Shown piece by piece: positions 31,986-42,149 of a DNA stretch of 64,000 bases. A program made the position numbers and the translations under genes. The DNA is from Gracilariopsis chorda (taxonomy: Eukaryota; Rhodophyta; Florideophyceae; Gracilariales; Gracilariaceae). The stretch is taken from the NCBI GenBank assembly GCA_003194525.1, contig NBIV01000200.1, positions 1-64,000 of the forward strand, given 5' to 3'. Below the pieces are notes generated by a model. It was not told where the DNA came from. It searched no databases and worked only from the letters and a program-made list of their open reading frames with translations. Numbering within the stretch: the first letter of the stretch is position 1; every line of letters starts with the position of its first letter.

Positions 31986-34900
31986 CATGTTCTCTGCCTA
32001 CGTCTTTAGGAACTTTTGATTGTCCATCGTAGATTGATTTATATACAATGTGATTTTCTGTATCAAATCATCCGGTGTAGGAACTTCGTTTCGTTCAATG
32101 AGTAAGCCAACAATGTCGATGGATACGCTGCTGAGGACGGCGGAGAGCAGGCTATTTTGGTGGGACTGGAAGAGGTCGAGAGGTGCTTCATCTGTAGGTG
32201 GTTTAAGGTTCTCTTATAGATGGGGGAATGCCTTCATTGTAGCTGCATGCGTTTTAATTGAGAGGTATCGTAAAGAGTAGTTGCGTATATTAAGGTCAGG
32301 GATTTTTTGGGTTTTTTCATACTCCATTGGAGGAAGGAAGGATTGTAGGGTGATGGGTATTGTTAGACCTGGGGAGAGAGTGGGGCACGTAGTGGTGGTT
32401 TGTGAGTGCTTCATAGTGTCTCGTGGTGTATAGTGGACTTCGGCCTTTGTTATGGCATTGTCCTAATGCTCTCTGATGATGAGATCTTGGCGGAGCTCTT
32501 GCTCTTGGCGGCGGCTCAGCGGCGATCGGGGTTCAGCATCTTTGTAGTGGAGAGGGTAGGTGTCTTGGCAAGGAGATGAGGTTTATGTGAGTTCGCTAGC
32601 CTAAGGCTCATAATCTGTGAGTGGAAGGCACTGCCTTTCATTCTTTTTTCTTTGTAGTTGTCATTTGTCTCAAGTACCATTCATTCACCGTAAGGTTTGA
32701 CACGCCGTGATTTTCAAGCTCAGTGAAAATGAGCTTCAAATTATAGTCAGCAACACCTTACAAATGGTGACTTCAAATCTTGGCCCAACAGTACCCCGCA
32801 GCGACAAGACGTTAGCAGTTTAAACTATCTAAGCCGTGCTTCAGCAAAGCTCTGATTTCATGAGTGGCCAGGAATGTCTTACGGCCTTGATTGCTCTCAG
32901 TTTCGGAGAGCTCATCTCTCTACTGAAGAACAGTCCATACAAACTTCTGCATTTGACGCAAAAGAGCAATGAGTAACACACCAAACGATCCGAGTATGAT
33001 CGAAATAGTGACCTTAGAATTTTTAATTAATGCAATCGATTCTATTCGCTGCGGAAAACACCCCAGCAGCTTACAGAAAATCCCGACGTCTCGCTGATGA
33101 TCCTCCGCACGATTCTTTGCCGAGCAACATACGTAGCTAGGAACATACTAATTCAAACCCACTATAAGCTCTCCTACCACCCGAAATCTCCTTCCCAAAC
33201 CCTCATCAGGGCCAAAACAAGCGTCCAAAGAAGCAGTGCGTCATGATTGGAGGCGTCTTAATAGTCGATGAAAATGGACGGGACAACGCTACCCCACCGG
33301 TGTACTTGGGCATATACTCGGGAAGAGAAATGTACCTCCCAATGATTACCGTCAGCGAGCTCTTGAGGGGGAAATTTAATCAACGCCTTGTTCAAAAAGG
33401 GGTAGAACTAGAGCAGGCTATAGCGGGAATGAATTGGAATCACGATGTTTGCAGAGAATTATTGGCATCAGAAGTGGAAGTGGTCACTTTGGCAAGAATA
33501 GCGCACCTTGCTTTTCTCAAACACGACTCCATGCAAGCAGCACTCAAATCCTCCGAGTGGATGGAGGTGGGCCTCGGACGCGTTTAAGCCCTAATATTCG
33601 TCACATTCTCTGTTTAGCAAAAAATTGCAACCCGGGCCCAACCATGGAGGGCCACGATACGCCTTCTTGAAGTGTCCCGCTCGGCACAAAATCTTCTTCT
33701 AGAATTAGAGCCTGCTGAACCGCCAGTTTGCATCAGAAATAAAGACGATGAATGCCTTTGAAACCGCAAGTACCCGGACAACTCGTTACAGTAATCAGGG
33801 AAACAAATCAACACACACCAATCGAAACCGGCAACCCCATCTATTTCAACGATACGGCTTGTGATAGGTAAAAAGAAACTTTCACACTCTCTGCCCTCCC
33901 TCAACTTGGCAAAATCTCAATTATTAACAGCCTTTTGATAAGCCTGAACCACCTGTAACATGGTCCTTATTAACAGAGAGTAAAATTCACAACTGTCAAA
34001 TCATAATCAAGGCAAGCCTCTCAATCTCTTCAATTTCCTGCAAACCTATAGTTTAACAAACTCGGCTCCAAACCCTGCAATTCAACAAAAGTATTTCGCT
34101 ACCACTGCTCAATACAGACCAAGCAAAAAAACCTTCTCACGCTTCATTATGGACTACGGCTTGGCTGAGTTCATGAAGCAAACGCGCAACCGAGCATTCG
34201 AACGAGGAATTTTGAAAGCTCTCCACTCCCGGATAGTGTACTTGCCAAAATGTCAACCCTAGTCGCCCCATCGTTTGGATCAAACGTCTACCAAACTCTT
34301 TCCATGTTGTCTTCCCCTGGAAGCCTTTTGAGAACATTAACAGACCACAAAATGAATCTAAACATCGTTGGCAACGTTCAAAGACATACGGATCTAAAGC
34401 ACAGTATGCAGAAATCCAACTTGGAGCCCATGAAATGGGAATGATCTCCTGGTTGGTGGTTGAAGATAAGGAGATACCTACCATAATACACCCAAACGAA
34501 TAACCATGCTTTTCTTCGCCTTCGTCAAAGAGGCCACCCGGGATCTGTTAATTATTTGCCCCAAAGTGCAAAACGACCTTTTGCCATTCCTCCACCTACG
34601 TACATTCCCTGATCCGATGTATTTTCGAAGTACACTCCAGGATGTAGTAAACTCTGATATATCTTTTTCGAGATTGCGAATATGTTTCAAAACCTTGCAA
34701 TCCCAGGAAAACTATTCCATCTGGATGCCCTACCTGCTTCTGATCTACCAACGTAGCTCCTCAACCTTATATCATGTGACCTTCATCTTTCTTTGAAACA
34801 CGAAATTCTGCTGTGATCCCTTCAAACCACAATGAACATGAAATACAAGTGTTCTGTATATGTTGCTCACAAGCCAGCACGAAAATTGATTGAGCAAACA

Positions 34901-35007
34901 TTTGGAATTATTTAAAGAAACTTCCATTGCCAAACGCCTCCACCACAGCTTCTTTTTCTGCTATAAGACAAAACAACAATACTTAAAATGCCTGGGAACG
35001 TGGTTTA
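31986..35007. other. Unassigned region with possible exon fragments
   Basis: No gene could be named. A short frame from ATG 32,466 (MLSDDEILAELLLLAAAQRR) runs into a GTAGGT donor at 32,556, and a strong acceptor (TTCTTTTTTCTTTGTAG) ends at 32,657, which could be a first exon. A 114-codon frame at 33,243-33,587 (SELLRGKFNQRLVQKGVELE) and a 96-codon frame at 34,506-34,796 look protein-like but match nothing I know. AT-rich with many pyrimidine tracts, so decayed or spliced host sequence is possible. Confidence 0.3.
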
Positions 35008-35065
35008 TCTCAACACCCCACTCTTAATGATTTACACATGTATGAGGGGGGTGTTGTTGACTGAC

Positions 35066-35143
35066 GGGAGGCGTTGCGCCACAAATTCGCTTTGCACGCC
35101 CCCGTTTGCCCATGCAAATCGCCCATTTGGCGCAACGCCTCCC
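35066..35143 (+). repeat. Left-end 16-bp inverted repeat of the Helitron
   Basis: GGGAGGCGTTGCGCCA (35,066-35,081) and TGGCGCAACGCCTCCC (35,128-35,143) are perfect complements with a 46-nt spacer. The same structure is in copies A (one mismatch), C and F (several mismatches) and the minus-strand fragment at 5,425-5,650. It is a likely recognition structure for the Rep protein. Confidence 0.85.
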
Positions 35144-35158
35144 CACCATTTAAAAAAT

Positions 35159-35178
35159 TCAGCAGCAGCAGCAGCAGC
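35159..35178 (+). repeat. CAG microsatellite in the Helitron left region
   Basis: A run of CAG triplets follows the inverted repeat, as in copies A, C, D and F. Microsatellites at this position are typical of Helentron-type elements. Confidence 0.75.
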
Positions 35179-35295
35179 AAAGCGTTCAGTTAATTTGCTG
35201 CTGCTGCTGCAAGTTGACTGTGCAATGGCTGCTGAATGGCTTGCAATACAATCAAATTGTTGTGCCAGCCACTCAGCAGCAAAACCCCGCCTGTT

Positions 35296-35375
35296 CATTC
35301 CGACACGTGGCAAATTGCACTGCGCCAGTGCAGTGCATTCCGACACGTGGCAAATTGCACTGCGCCAGTGCAGTG
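35296..35375 (+). promoter_or_regulatory. 40-bp tandem duplication with two G-boxes in the Helitron leader
   Basis: Two consecutive 40-nt units (35,296-35,335 and 35,336-35,375) are identical. Each carries GACACGTGGC, a G-box (CACGTG at 35,304-35,309 and 35,344-35,349), and the small hairpin CACTG-CGC-CAGTG. They lie about 750 nt upstream of the RepHel start. G-boxes bind bZIP and bHLH regulators in plants and other eukaryotes, so an enhancer role is plausible but untested. Confidence 0.55.
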
Positions 35376-36103
35376 TATACTGAAGTTTCATTGCAGACTT
35401 GCCTGCAACAGACGTATATACTGCACTGGCGCAGTGCCAAATGCATCTCGCTTGCTGACCCTAACCACTATTTTCCATCCCATTCAGGCTTGGCCAATAG
35501 CGCAGTGTCGTAACCTTTTGCTACTTTGGGCACTGTTTGCTGGCCTGGGACCTAGGCAAGGCCGAGCTCGTGTGCAGGTCGCCACAAGAGTAACCCACTA
35601 AGTACCACGGATCTGGGAAAAGTCAGGTGCTCCTCTGTGGTATACTGGTCGTTTGATGGCGATCAGGAAGTCTGAGGGTTTACCGGACCTAATACCAGCT
35701 TGCTGTGCAGGGTCCGGGGCGGCCGACGTGTCGTACCTCTTGGGGCCGGAAAGCACACTTCGGTGTGTGAGTAAAGGCAGACCAATCCTTACAACCGGAC
35801 GCGGGTTAAACATCAAACGGCTTGAAAACCGGCTGGGCACACTCCGCCCGTCATAATCCAACAGGAGTGTGTCGAGAGTCCCTGTGCTGCGCACGACTGC
35901 ATCGGGTAAATATAAGCCTTGCAGCAATTTTTTTTTTTAATTGCTGCATGCGACTAGGCCCGGTGGGTGCAACGCAACAAACTGCAACCAGTTTTTTCAC
36001 TTTCAACTTTGTGTTTTATTGGGAATTATTCTGGAACTCTGGCGAATTTTTTAACGGTTTAAAAACATAGAATTGTTTTTTTTCTTTTCTTTGGTAAATT
36101 GAA

Positions 36104-39100
36104 ATGACGAGAGGAGGGCGACGTCTGAACTCTGGTGGCATCCGATCTAACTCGGGAGGTGCCAGAGACAATTCTGGAGGTGCCAGGTTGAACGCAGGCG
36201 GTTCAAGGCAAAACGCTGGTGGTCGTCGCGTCGGCAGTGGTCGAGCACGGGCAGGAGCTGGAAGACCCCGAAGAGAACCAGCTCCTCCATCTCCAGATGA
36301 GTTGCGAGTAAATGAGAGCGGAGCACACGTTCAAGGACCTATTGTTCCAGTGGTTGAAGAAGACGAAATTACTCCTGCACCTACTTCGGTTGCAGCAGCA
36401 GTTAGCACAAGCGCCGCTGGAGCCAGTGGGTCCGCTGCCACAGATCTACCAACATCGTGCCCAATTCCTGGATTTCTGGAGTTTGTGAGAGGCCTTCCAA
36501 GTCACATTCCACCGCCTCGGATGCCTCCCCCTCTCCCACCGATGCCTGCAGAACAGATGCCGGTTGCGATGGAAGTGGAAGAGGATGAGATCATCCCTGC
36601 TCCCTCACAGCCACCGCCATCACAGCAGCCTGCTCTGCCACAAGCTGAACAAGAGGAAGAACAGATGCCAGTCCCGATGGAAGTGGAAGAGGATGAGATC
36701 ACCCCGGCTCCCTCACACCCGCCGCCGCAGCCTGCGTTGCCACAAGCGGAACAGGAAGAACAACAGATGTCCATTCCGATGGAAGTGGAAGCGGATGAGA
36801 TCACACCGGCTCCCTCACACCAGCCGCAGCATCAGCCACAGCAACAGCTTGATACGACGGTCATGCACTGTGCTGGGCGTCCTGATCGAGGACTCTATCG
36901 CGTGTACTATGCGTGGGATTCCGTGGCACATCAGGCGAGGAATGATCCGGCCATCCGTGTAAGCGTGCCGGAGTTTGAGACGCTTCCCACTGCAGGTCAA
37001 AGGCGATGCGGAAGATGCGGCGAGCACGCACACACGCTCTCCTCCTGCCCGTACCGGGACTGGACATTGAGAATTCATAGCTGCAAGTACTGCGGATGCG
37101 TTTTGCTTGGCAAAGAGACCAATGGAGTGTGCTGTGGAATGAAAAGAATGTCAGGGTGGGGCGTCTCGTTCCGCAGAAGGCATAGCAGCGAGTTGGTTCG
37201 CAGTCTTTATAGCTTGAGAGCCTTTCACAGCCATTTCCTCAACTTGAATACGCTCTTCGCGACGACGCAAGCGTTCATGGACATGTCGTATGTGACGGGA
37301 GGCGGTCCCTCCTTTCTGAGACTTGAGGGAAACGCAGCTCTCGCTCTGCCCACGCAGAACCAGAACAACACGCGCTACAGCTTTCTGTGGGGTACTGGTC
37401 CCCCTAACTTGGATCCCTCTCACTATGCGCGTGCCAATTTGCGTGCGTTCATTCAAGATATCAACGTACGAGACATCGTGCCCAAGTTGTACGATGTGAT
37501 CCAGCCCAAGCCAGACGTGGTGCGTGAGCGGTACCGATCCATGCTTAGCACGCAACAACAACAACAAAATGCAGATACCGCCGTCGATATCAGCATGCAG
37601 GCAGCAGAAGAGGGAGTAGTCGTACGTGGTTACGAAGGAACCCGAAGTGCCACAGTCAGTGCTCCTCACGTAGGTGCTGGGCCTCTCCCTGAAGATGCTC
37701 CTGGTGGGGGGCCAACCATGATGAGAACGCTCGTCGTGGATCCAACTGGCCTGTACCGAGTGGAGTCTCAAGTACCACGCTTGGTAGAAGGAACCGTAAC
37801 AGAAGAGCACGCCGTAGTGAGGGCTGCTGGTGCTGCTAATGCTGGAGATGGGGCGACTGCGAATGCCGCAAACAATGCGCAAGTGCGGTACCGCCTTCTA
37901 AAACCGGCATCCAAAATGGCAGAGAAAGGCACTTTTCCTCTTCTCTACCCGTACGGAGATCAGCACGAACCGTTTGACATTGGCGTGTTTCTGGAGGCAA
38001 AGAACTCAACACAGCAAATCTCAGGTCTCAGCGTCAACGAGTGGAAGCTCCGAAAGCTCACCTGGGCTGAGAACGCGAAGAGACGACTGTACTCAGACAA
38101 CATCCTTCTGGACAGTGGACCGTTGATGCAGATGTGGATGCTTCGCACCCACACAAACATTGAGGACATGCGACTGCGTTTCCTCGAAAGAGAACACCGG
38201 GCACGCATTGTACAAGAGCAAGAAATGCAGCAAGCACAACAGCAAACCGGTCACGTGCCACAATCCCAGTTCGTGCTAATGGGACGCATCTTTCTGCCCG
38301 ATGACTCGGTCAACTCAGCAGCATACTGGAAGAACAAGCGCATGGATGTACAGGCGATCGTGGCGCGGAGAGGACCGCCTTCTCTGTTCATTACAATCAC
38401 CATGAACATCTGGCGAGAGGACATCCAGCGTCTTGGGATGGACACCACCAATCGTGGCGCATTTACGGCACAAAGTAACCGCCCTCGACCGTTTGACCGA
38501 CCGGATCTGATTGCAAGGGTGTACAGCCAGTACGCAAACGACTTCATGAAGGATTTGGAGAAGAACTCGGAGCAGATCTTTGGATTGAAGTGCCTGGGGC
38601 TTGCATCAAAGCTCGAGTTTCAAGAGCGCAATGTGCCTCATCACCACATGCTCGTGTGGCTCGAAGGAGGCGTGATTGAAGACGTTGATGTGATCGACGA
38701 GCTCATTCGTGCAGAACTTCCCCTTCCAGGCGAAGACGACGCGTTGCGTGCTCTCATTCGTTCCATGCACAGGCACCGCCACTCCACCTATTGCCGGAAT
38801 CGCGCTGGGCGGTGCAAGTTTGGATACGACAGCAATATGATTGTGCCGGAGACGTACATTGAAGAAGGCACGAATCGCGTTATTTACCGCAGAAGAAGGC
38901 AAGAAGACCTCAAGATTGTGCCGTACAACCCAACTCTGACCAAGAAGTACCGCTCTCATATCAACGTAGAACGCACGCAAGGAGGGGGCGCAGTGGCTTA
39001 TCTGATGAAGTACGCGTTTAAGCAGCCCAAAGCTCAGGAGGTGGTGCTCAATGTGAGTGATGCTAATGAGACAGGCACACACAACGAGCAGCAACAAGAG

Positions 39101-41527
39101 CCACAGGTGCAGAACGACATTCGTGCATACATGCGAGCGCGTGTGGTGGGCGCCGTCAATGCAGCTTGGAGACTTTTCGAGTTTCGACATGTTCACATCG
39201 TACCAAAAGTAGAGCGACTGGCCATTCACTTGGAAGGAGAGCGCACATTTCTGCTGAGAGGTCCAAACCAGCTCTCTTCTGCATCACAGCCGTCTACACT
39301 GGAGAGATACTTTGCAAGGCCCGAAGCATACGCGAACCTCGACTACCTTTCGTACTTTGAAAAAGTGCGATTGTATCGCACGCTTCCAGCCCGCGTGCTT
39401 AACCAATACGACGGAGACAGCACTCAGGTGCCCACAGACGACTGCGATCCGCCCATGTACGTGGTAGAGCGCACGGACGACGAGCAGTGTGTCGCAAGGA
39501 TCAGAGGTGTTTCACCGTCGGCCATTGAGCTCTTTGCTCTGCGCTTGCTGCTCATGAATCACGGCTCGAGCTCTTATGAAGACGCAAGGACTTTCAACGG
39601 ACAGCAGTATGGAACGTATCGTGAAACTGCGATTGTAAGCGGACTGCTCGCGGACGGATCCGAGTTTGATATTGCATTCCAAGAAGCAGTTCAGATATAC
39701 AGCACGCCCTCAGAGCTACGACGTCTGGTTGTTACACTATACCAACAAGGCGCAGACCCAGAAAAAATGGCCGTCGAAAACTGGGAGGCACTATGTAGCG
39801 ACATACATACAGGAGATGAGCAGCAACGAAAGCAAGAAATGTATCGACGTGTGGTGGAAATCTCAGACCGGCACGGAGGACGACTGCTTCGCGATCACAG
39901 CTTCTTCTCCCAGCACCTACAGCAGGATCATACAGCATTGACTGAGGCGAATCGAGCTACAACAACTCGAGACGCACGAGTGGTGCGAAATTCGTCAACT
40001 TTGCAGTCAAGGTACGCCACCTTAAAACCTCGCCAAAGACAAGTCATTGACACCGTCATTGCTGCATTGCAACAACGACAGGGACTGCAGGAGCGAACAA
40101 GCACTCCTGGAAACGTGTTCTTTGTCCAAGGATCCGCAGGAACCGGAAAGACATACGTGCTCAACCTCCTTCGTGATATCGTTGAGTCGGAAGGAATGCT
40201 CGCCGAAATGACTGCTACAACAGGCATTGCAGCTTCGTTGTACGAAGGTGGCCGCACTTTACATAGCCTTCTCGGACTGGGTGTAGCTGATAGGGACAGC
40301 ACAAGCAACACTACAGCCACTTTGTCAAAGTACGGTCCCCGATCTCAACGTGCAGAACTGCTACGCGAAATACAAGTGCTCGTCTTGGATGAGGCGTCCA
40401 TGCTCTCACGAAAGCTCTTCGAACTCATGGATGCGTTGCTCAAAGATCTTCGCTGCAGTGGAATGGAAAACCCGCCTCCGTTTGGGGGCTTGACCATCAT
40501 TCTATCCGGCGACTACTCCCAGCTGCTTCCAGTGGTGCCGCAGGTGTACATGGAGGCCGAGCCAAGTGGTAATGTGAGACGAGTTTACACAAACATTCTC
40601 AACGAATTGCCGTGGAAGAGTGATCTGTGGACATTGTGCTCGGTTCAAGTGCTGTACCTCACGGAACAAGTACGCCAAGCCGATGATCCTGCATTTGCGT
40701 CGCTGTTACGTTCCATTGCACGAAACACAATATCCAACAACGCTCCGCTACCACTCAGATCTACCGGTGGCATGCAAACCGCCTACCAATTCCTGTGCAA
40801 GTGGCTCACAACACGACGCAAGGAGGATGTGGATCTCAGCAAAATGCTCATTGCCTCCACAAATCAGTTGGTCGATGAACACAATGCGGCAGCGCTGGAT
40901 CTGTTTCCTGGTGAACGCTTCACTCTTCCGTCAGCTACGACGGTACAACCTGACGGTGTACCAAACTCAGAGCCCGACGTCACCAATACCTTTGTTCCTG
41001 AGTTTGCGTATCAGTATGCACCTACTGGTGTACCTCCTCATAACTTGGATTTGAAGATTGGTGTGCCAGTTATGGTCATTCGGAACGTGTTGCATCCGGC
41101 TTTGCTCAACGGAAAGCTGTTCGTAGTCGTGCGTGTCGATCACTTTACGATGCAGGTGGTTCGATTCGACGAGAACGGACAGGTGCTCGAACGACAGCTC
41201 CTGCATCGTATCGACTTCGAGTTTTCTTTCGCAGACATTCGCATGATTCGAAGGCAGTTCCCTATTCGTCTTGCGTTTGCAGCTACAGTTCACAAAGGAC
41301 AGGGAAAAACCTTGGATGGCTTGGTTGTGGATGTACGATCCAACTTCTTCTGCGCAGGTCAGTTGTATGTCGCATTGTCGCGCGTTCGAAGGAACGACCA
41401 TGTGCTGCTCCTGCATGATCCGCAGCTTACACCCGAGAATGCGCACACAATTCATCCCATGCCTGTTCCCATCGCCAACCCAGTGCTGCCTGAAGCCATT
41501 CAGTTCTGCATCCCTCCACAACCGTAA
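36104..41527 (+). CDS. Helitron RepHel transposase (rolling-circle Rep + PIF1-type helicase)
   Basis: An intact 1,807-residue protein from ATG 36,104. Residues 1-60 are Gly/Asn/Arg repeats (GGARLNAGG type). About 110-245 holds three tandem acidic-proline repeats (MEVEEDEITPAPS). About 303-350 is a Cys/His zinc module starting CGRCGEHAHTLSSC. The Helitron-like Rep domain follows, with the HUH-type PHHHMLVWL near residue 845 and two tyrosines in AYLMKYAF near 965, which nick and join DNA. The SF1 PIF1-like helicase covers about 1,310-1,800: Walker A GSAGTGKTYVL near 1,343, Walker B VLVLDEASML near 1,427, C-terminal TVHKGQGKTLDGL and YVALSRVRR. No endonuclease or OTU domain is seen. It has no introns and no stops. 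Confidence 0.95.
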   Translation: MTRGGRRLNSGGIRSNSGGARDNSGGARLNAGGSRQNAGGRRVGSGRARAGAGRPRREPAPPSPDELRVNESGAHVQGPIVPVVEEDEITPAPTSVAAAVSTSAAGASGSAATDLPTSCPIPGFLEFVRGLPSHIPPPRMPPPLPPMPAEQMPVAMEVEEDEIIPAPSQPPPSQQPALPQAEQEEEQMPVPMEVEEDEITPAPSHPPPQPALPQAEQEEQQMSIPMEVEADEITPAPSHQPQHQPQQQLDTTVMHCAGRPDRGLYRVYYAWDSVAHQARNDPAIRVSVPEFETLPTAGQRRCGRCGEHAHTLSSCPYRDWTLRIHSCKYCGCVLLGKETNGVCCGMKRMSGWGVSFRRRHSSELVRSLYSLRAFHSHFLNLNTLFATTQAFMDMSYVTGGGPSFLRLEGNAALALPTQNQNNTRYSFLWGTGPPNLDPSHYARANLRAFIQDINVRDIVPKLYDVIQPKPDVVRERYRSMLSTQQQQQNADTAVDISMQAAEEGVVVRGYEGTRSATVSAPHVGAGPLPEDAPGGGPTMMRTLVVDPTGLYRVESQVPRLVEGTVTEEHAVVRAAGAANAGDGATANAANNAQVRYRLLKPASKMAEKGTFPLLYPYGDQHEPFDIGVFLEAKNSTQQISGLSVNEWKLRKLTWAENAKRRLYSDNILLDSGPLMQMWMLRTHTNIEDMRLRFLEREHRARIVQEQEMQQAQQQTGHVPQSQFVLMGRIFLPDDSVNSAAYWKNKRMDVQAIVARRGPPSLFITITMNIWREDIQRLGMDTTNRGAFTAQSNRPRPFDRPDLIARVYSQYANDFMKDLEKNSEQIFGLKCLGLASKLEFQERNVPHHHMLVWLEGGVIEDVDVIDELIRAELPLPGEDDALRALIRSMHRHRHSTYCRNRAGRCKFGYDSNMIVPETYIEEGTNRVIYRRRRQEDLKIVPYNPTLTKKYRSHINVERTQGGGAVAYLMKYAFKQPKAQEVVLNVSDANETGTHNEQQQEPQVQNDIRAYMRARVVGAVNAAWRLFEFRHVHIVPKVERLAIHLEGERTFLLRGPNQLSSASQPSTLERYFARPEAYANLDYLSYFEKVRLYRTLPARVLNQYDGDSTQVPTDDCDPPMYVVERTDDEQCVARIRGVSPSAIELFALRLLLMNHGSSSYEDARTFNGQQYGTYRETAIVSGLLADGSEFDIAFQEAVQIYSTPSELRRLVVTLYQQGADPEKMAVENWEALCSDIHTGDEQQRKQEMYRRVVEISDRHGGRLLRDHSFFSQHLQQDHTALTEANRATTTRDARVVRNSSTLQSRYATLKPRQRQVIDTVIAALQQRQGLQERTSTPGNVFFVQGSAGTGKTYVLNLLRDIVESEGMLAEMTATTGIAASLYEGGRTLHSLLGLGVADRDSTSNTTATLSKYGPRSQRAELLREIQVLVLDEASMLSRKLFELMDALLKDLRCSGMENPPPFGGLTIILSGDYSQLLPVVPQVYMEAEPSGNVRRVYTNILNELPWKSDLWTLCSVQVLYLTEQVRQADDPAFASLLRSIARNTISNNAPLPLRSTGGMQTAYQFLCKWLTTRRKEDVDLSKMLIASTNQLVDEHNAAALDLFPGERFTLPSATTVQPDGVPNSEPDVTNTFVPEFAYQYAPTGVPPHNLDLKIGVPVMVIRNVLHPALLNGKLFVVVRVDHFTMQVVRFDENGQVLERQLLHRIDFEFSFADIRMIRRQFPIRLAFAATVHKGQGKTLDGLVVDVRSNFFCAGQLYVALSRVRRNDHVLLLHDPQLTPENAHTIHPMPVPIANPVLPEAIQFCIPPQP

Positions 41528-41633
41528 TCATATCTCTTGCATTCTTTTTTCATTGAATTAAACTACTTGCTTTTCTGCTTTTGCTTTCTCCATCCTCTTT
41601 TTTCCTCACCGCTGTTTATCACTCCTCCACCGC

Positions 41634-41665
41634 GGCGCGCAGCGCCGCCCGCGGCCGAAGGCCGC
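41634..41665 (+). repeat. Right-end double hairpin of the Helitron
   Basis: Two adjacent stem-loops: GGCGC-GCA-GCGCC (41,634-41,646) and GCGGCC-GAA-GGCCGC (41,651-41,665), then 11 nt to the CTTGTC end. Every other copy has the same pair in better or worse condition (near 5,000, 42,095, 48,225-48,265 and 62,120-62,155). A 3' hairpin is the standard Helitron transposition terminator signal. Confidence 0.85.
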
Positions 41666-41676
41666 TTCCTCTTGTC

Positions 41677-42139
41677 TCTCCACTATAAGTATTTACACGC
41701 GTATGAGGGGGGTGTTCTTGATTGAATGGAGGCGGTCCGCCAGTAAACCGCCCTGTATGCCCCTCTACGCGCATGCAAAACCCCTATTTGGCGCAACGCC
41801 TCCCTACCATTTAAAACATTCAGTAGCAGCATCAGCAGCAAAGCTTTATGCTTACTGGCTGGCACTCCCATAATGACTGCTGTGCCACCCAGTTACACAA
41901 AGCAACGTGTCGCGCTTTCTCATCATTGGCTGGCACTGCAGTCAATTTAGGCACCGAAACACAAACCCCTACGGCTCCACATACTCTAGGCGCCGCGGCG
42001 CCCCGTGGTTCTACGAGCGCTATTGCGAGCGCAAGCAAGCAAAGTGCTCGGAGAGCCTCCGAACGCTACTAAATAGACAAAGCTACAAAAAAACGCGGCA
42101 CCCAGCGCCAACCACGGCCGTAGGCCATTTCTACTTGTC
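41677..42139 (+). mobile_element. Non-autonomous Helitron, copy C, abutting the autonomous one
   Basis: About 463 bp starting TCTCCACTATAAG immediately after the autonomous element's CTTGTC. It keeps the left arms (GGAGGCGGTCCGCCA and TGGCGCAACGCCTCCC), a short AGCAG tract, the GGCGCCGCGGCGCC palindrome near 41,989, and a degraded right-end hairpin before CTTGTC at 42,139. Internally it is nearly the same as copy A (4,572-5,039). It has no coding capacity. Confidence 0.82.
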
Positions 42140-42149
42140 TAACCTACCT

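Larger units (their letters stand above)
35008..41676 (+). mobile_element. Autonomous Helitron (Helentron-like), apparently intact
   Basis: About 6.67 kb from TCTCAACACC to CTTGTC, bounds set by comparison with copies A, C, D and F. Left end: 16-bp inverted repeat (35,066-35,081 and 35,128-35,143), then a CAG microsatellite. Leader: a 40-bp tandem duplication. Body: one uninterrupted 1,807-codon RepHel gene. Right end: two adjacent GC hairpins, the second 11 nt from the terminus. It lacks the CTRR end of canonical Helitrons; a subterminal inverted repeat, microsatellite and terminal stem-loop are features described for Helentrons and DINE/HINE elements. Being intact, it could drive movement of the non-autonomous copies here. 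Confidence 0.88.

Noticed and set aside
34506-34796. Frame with a possible calcium-channel or RIH-like flavour
   Set aside because: The resemblance was too loose to name; no motif could be anchored.
38606-39229. 207-codon minus-strand frame opposite the Helitron Rep domain, with a similar plus-strand frame at 63,185-63,442
   Set aside because: The similarity arises because both are opposite-strand shadows of the Rep domain, not a shared gene.
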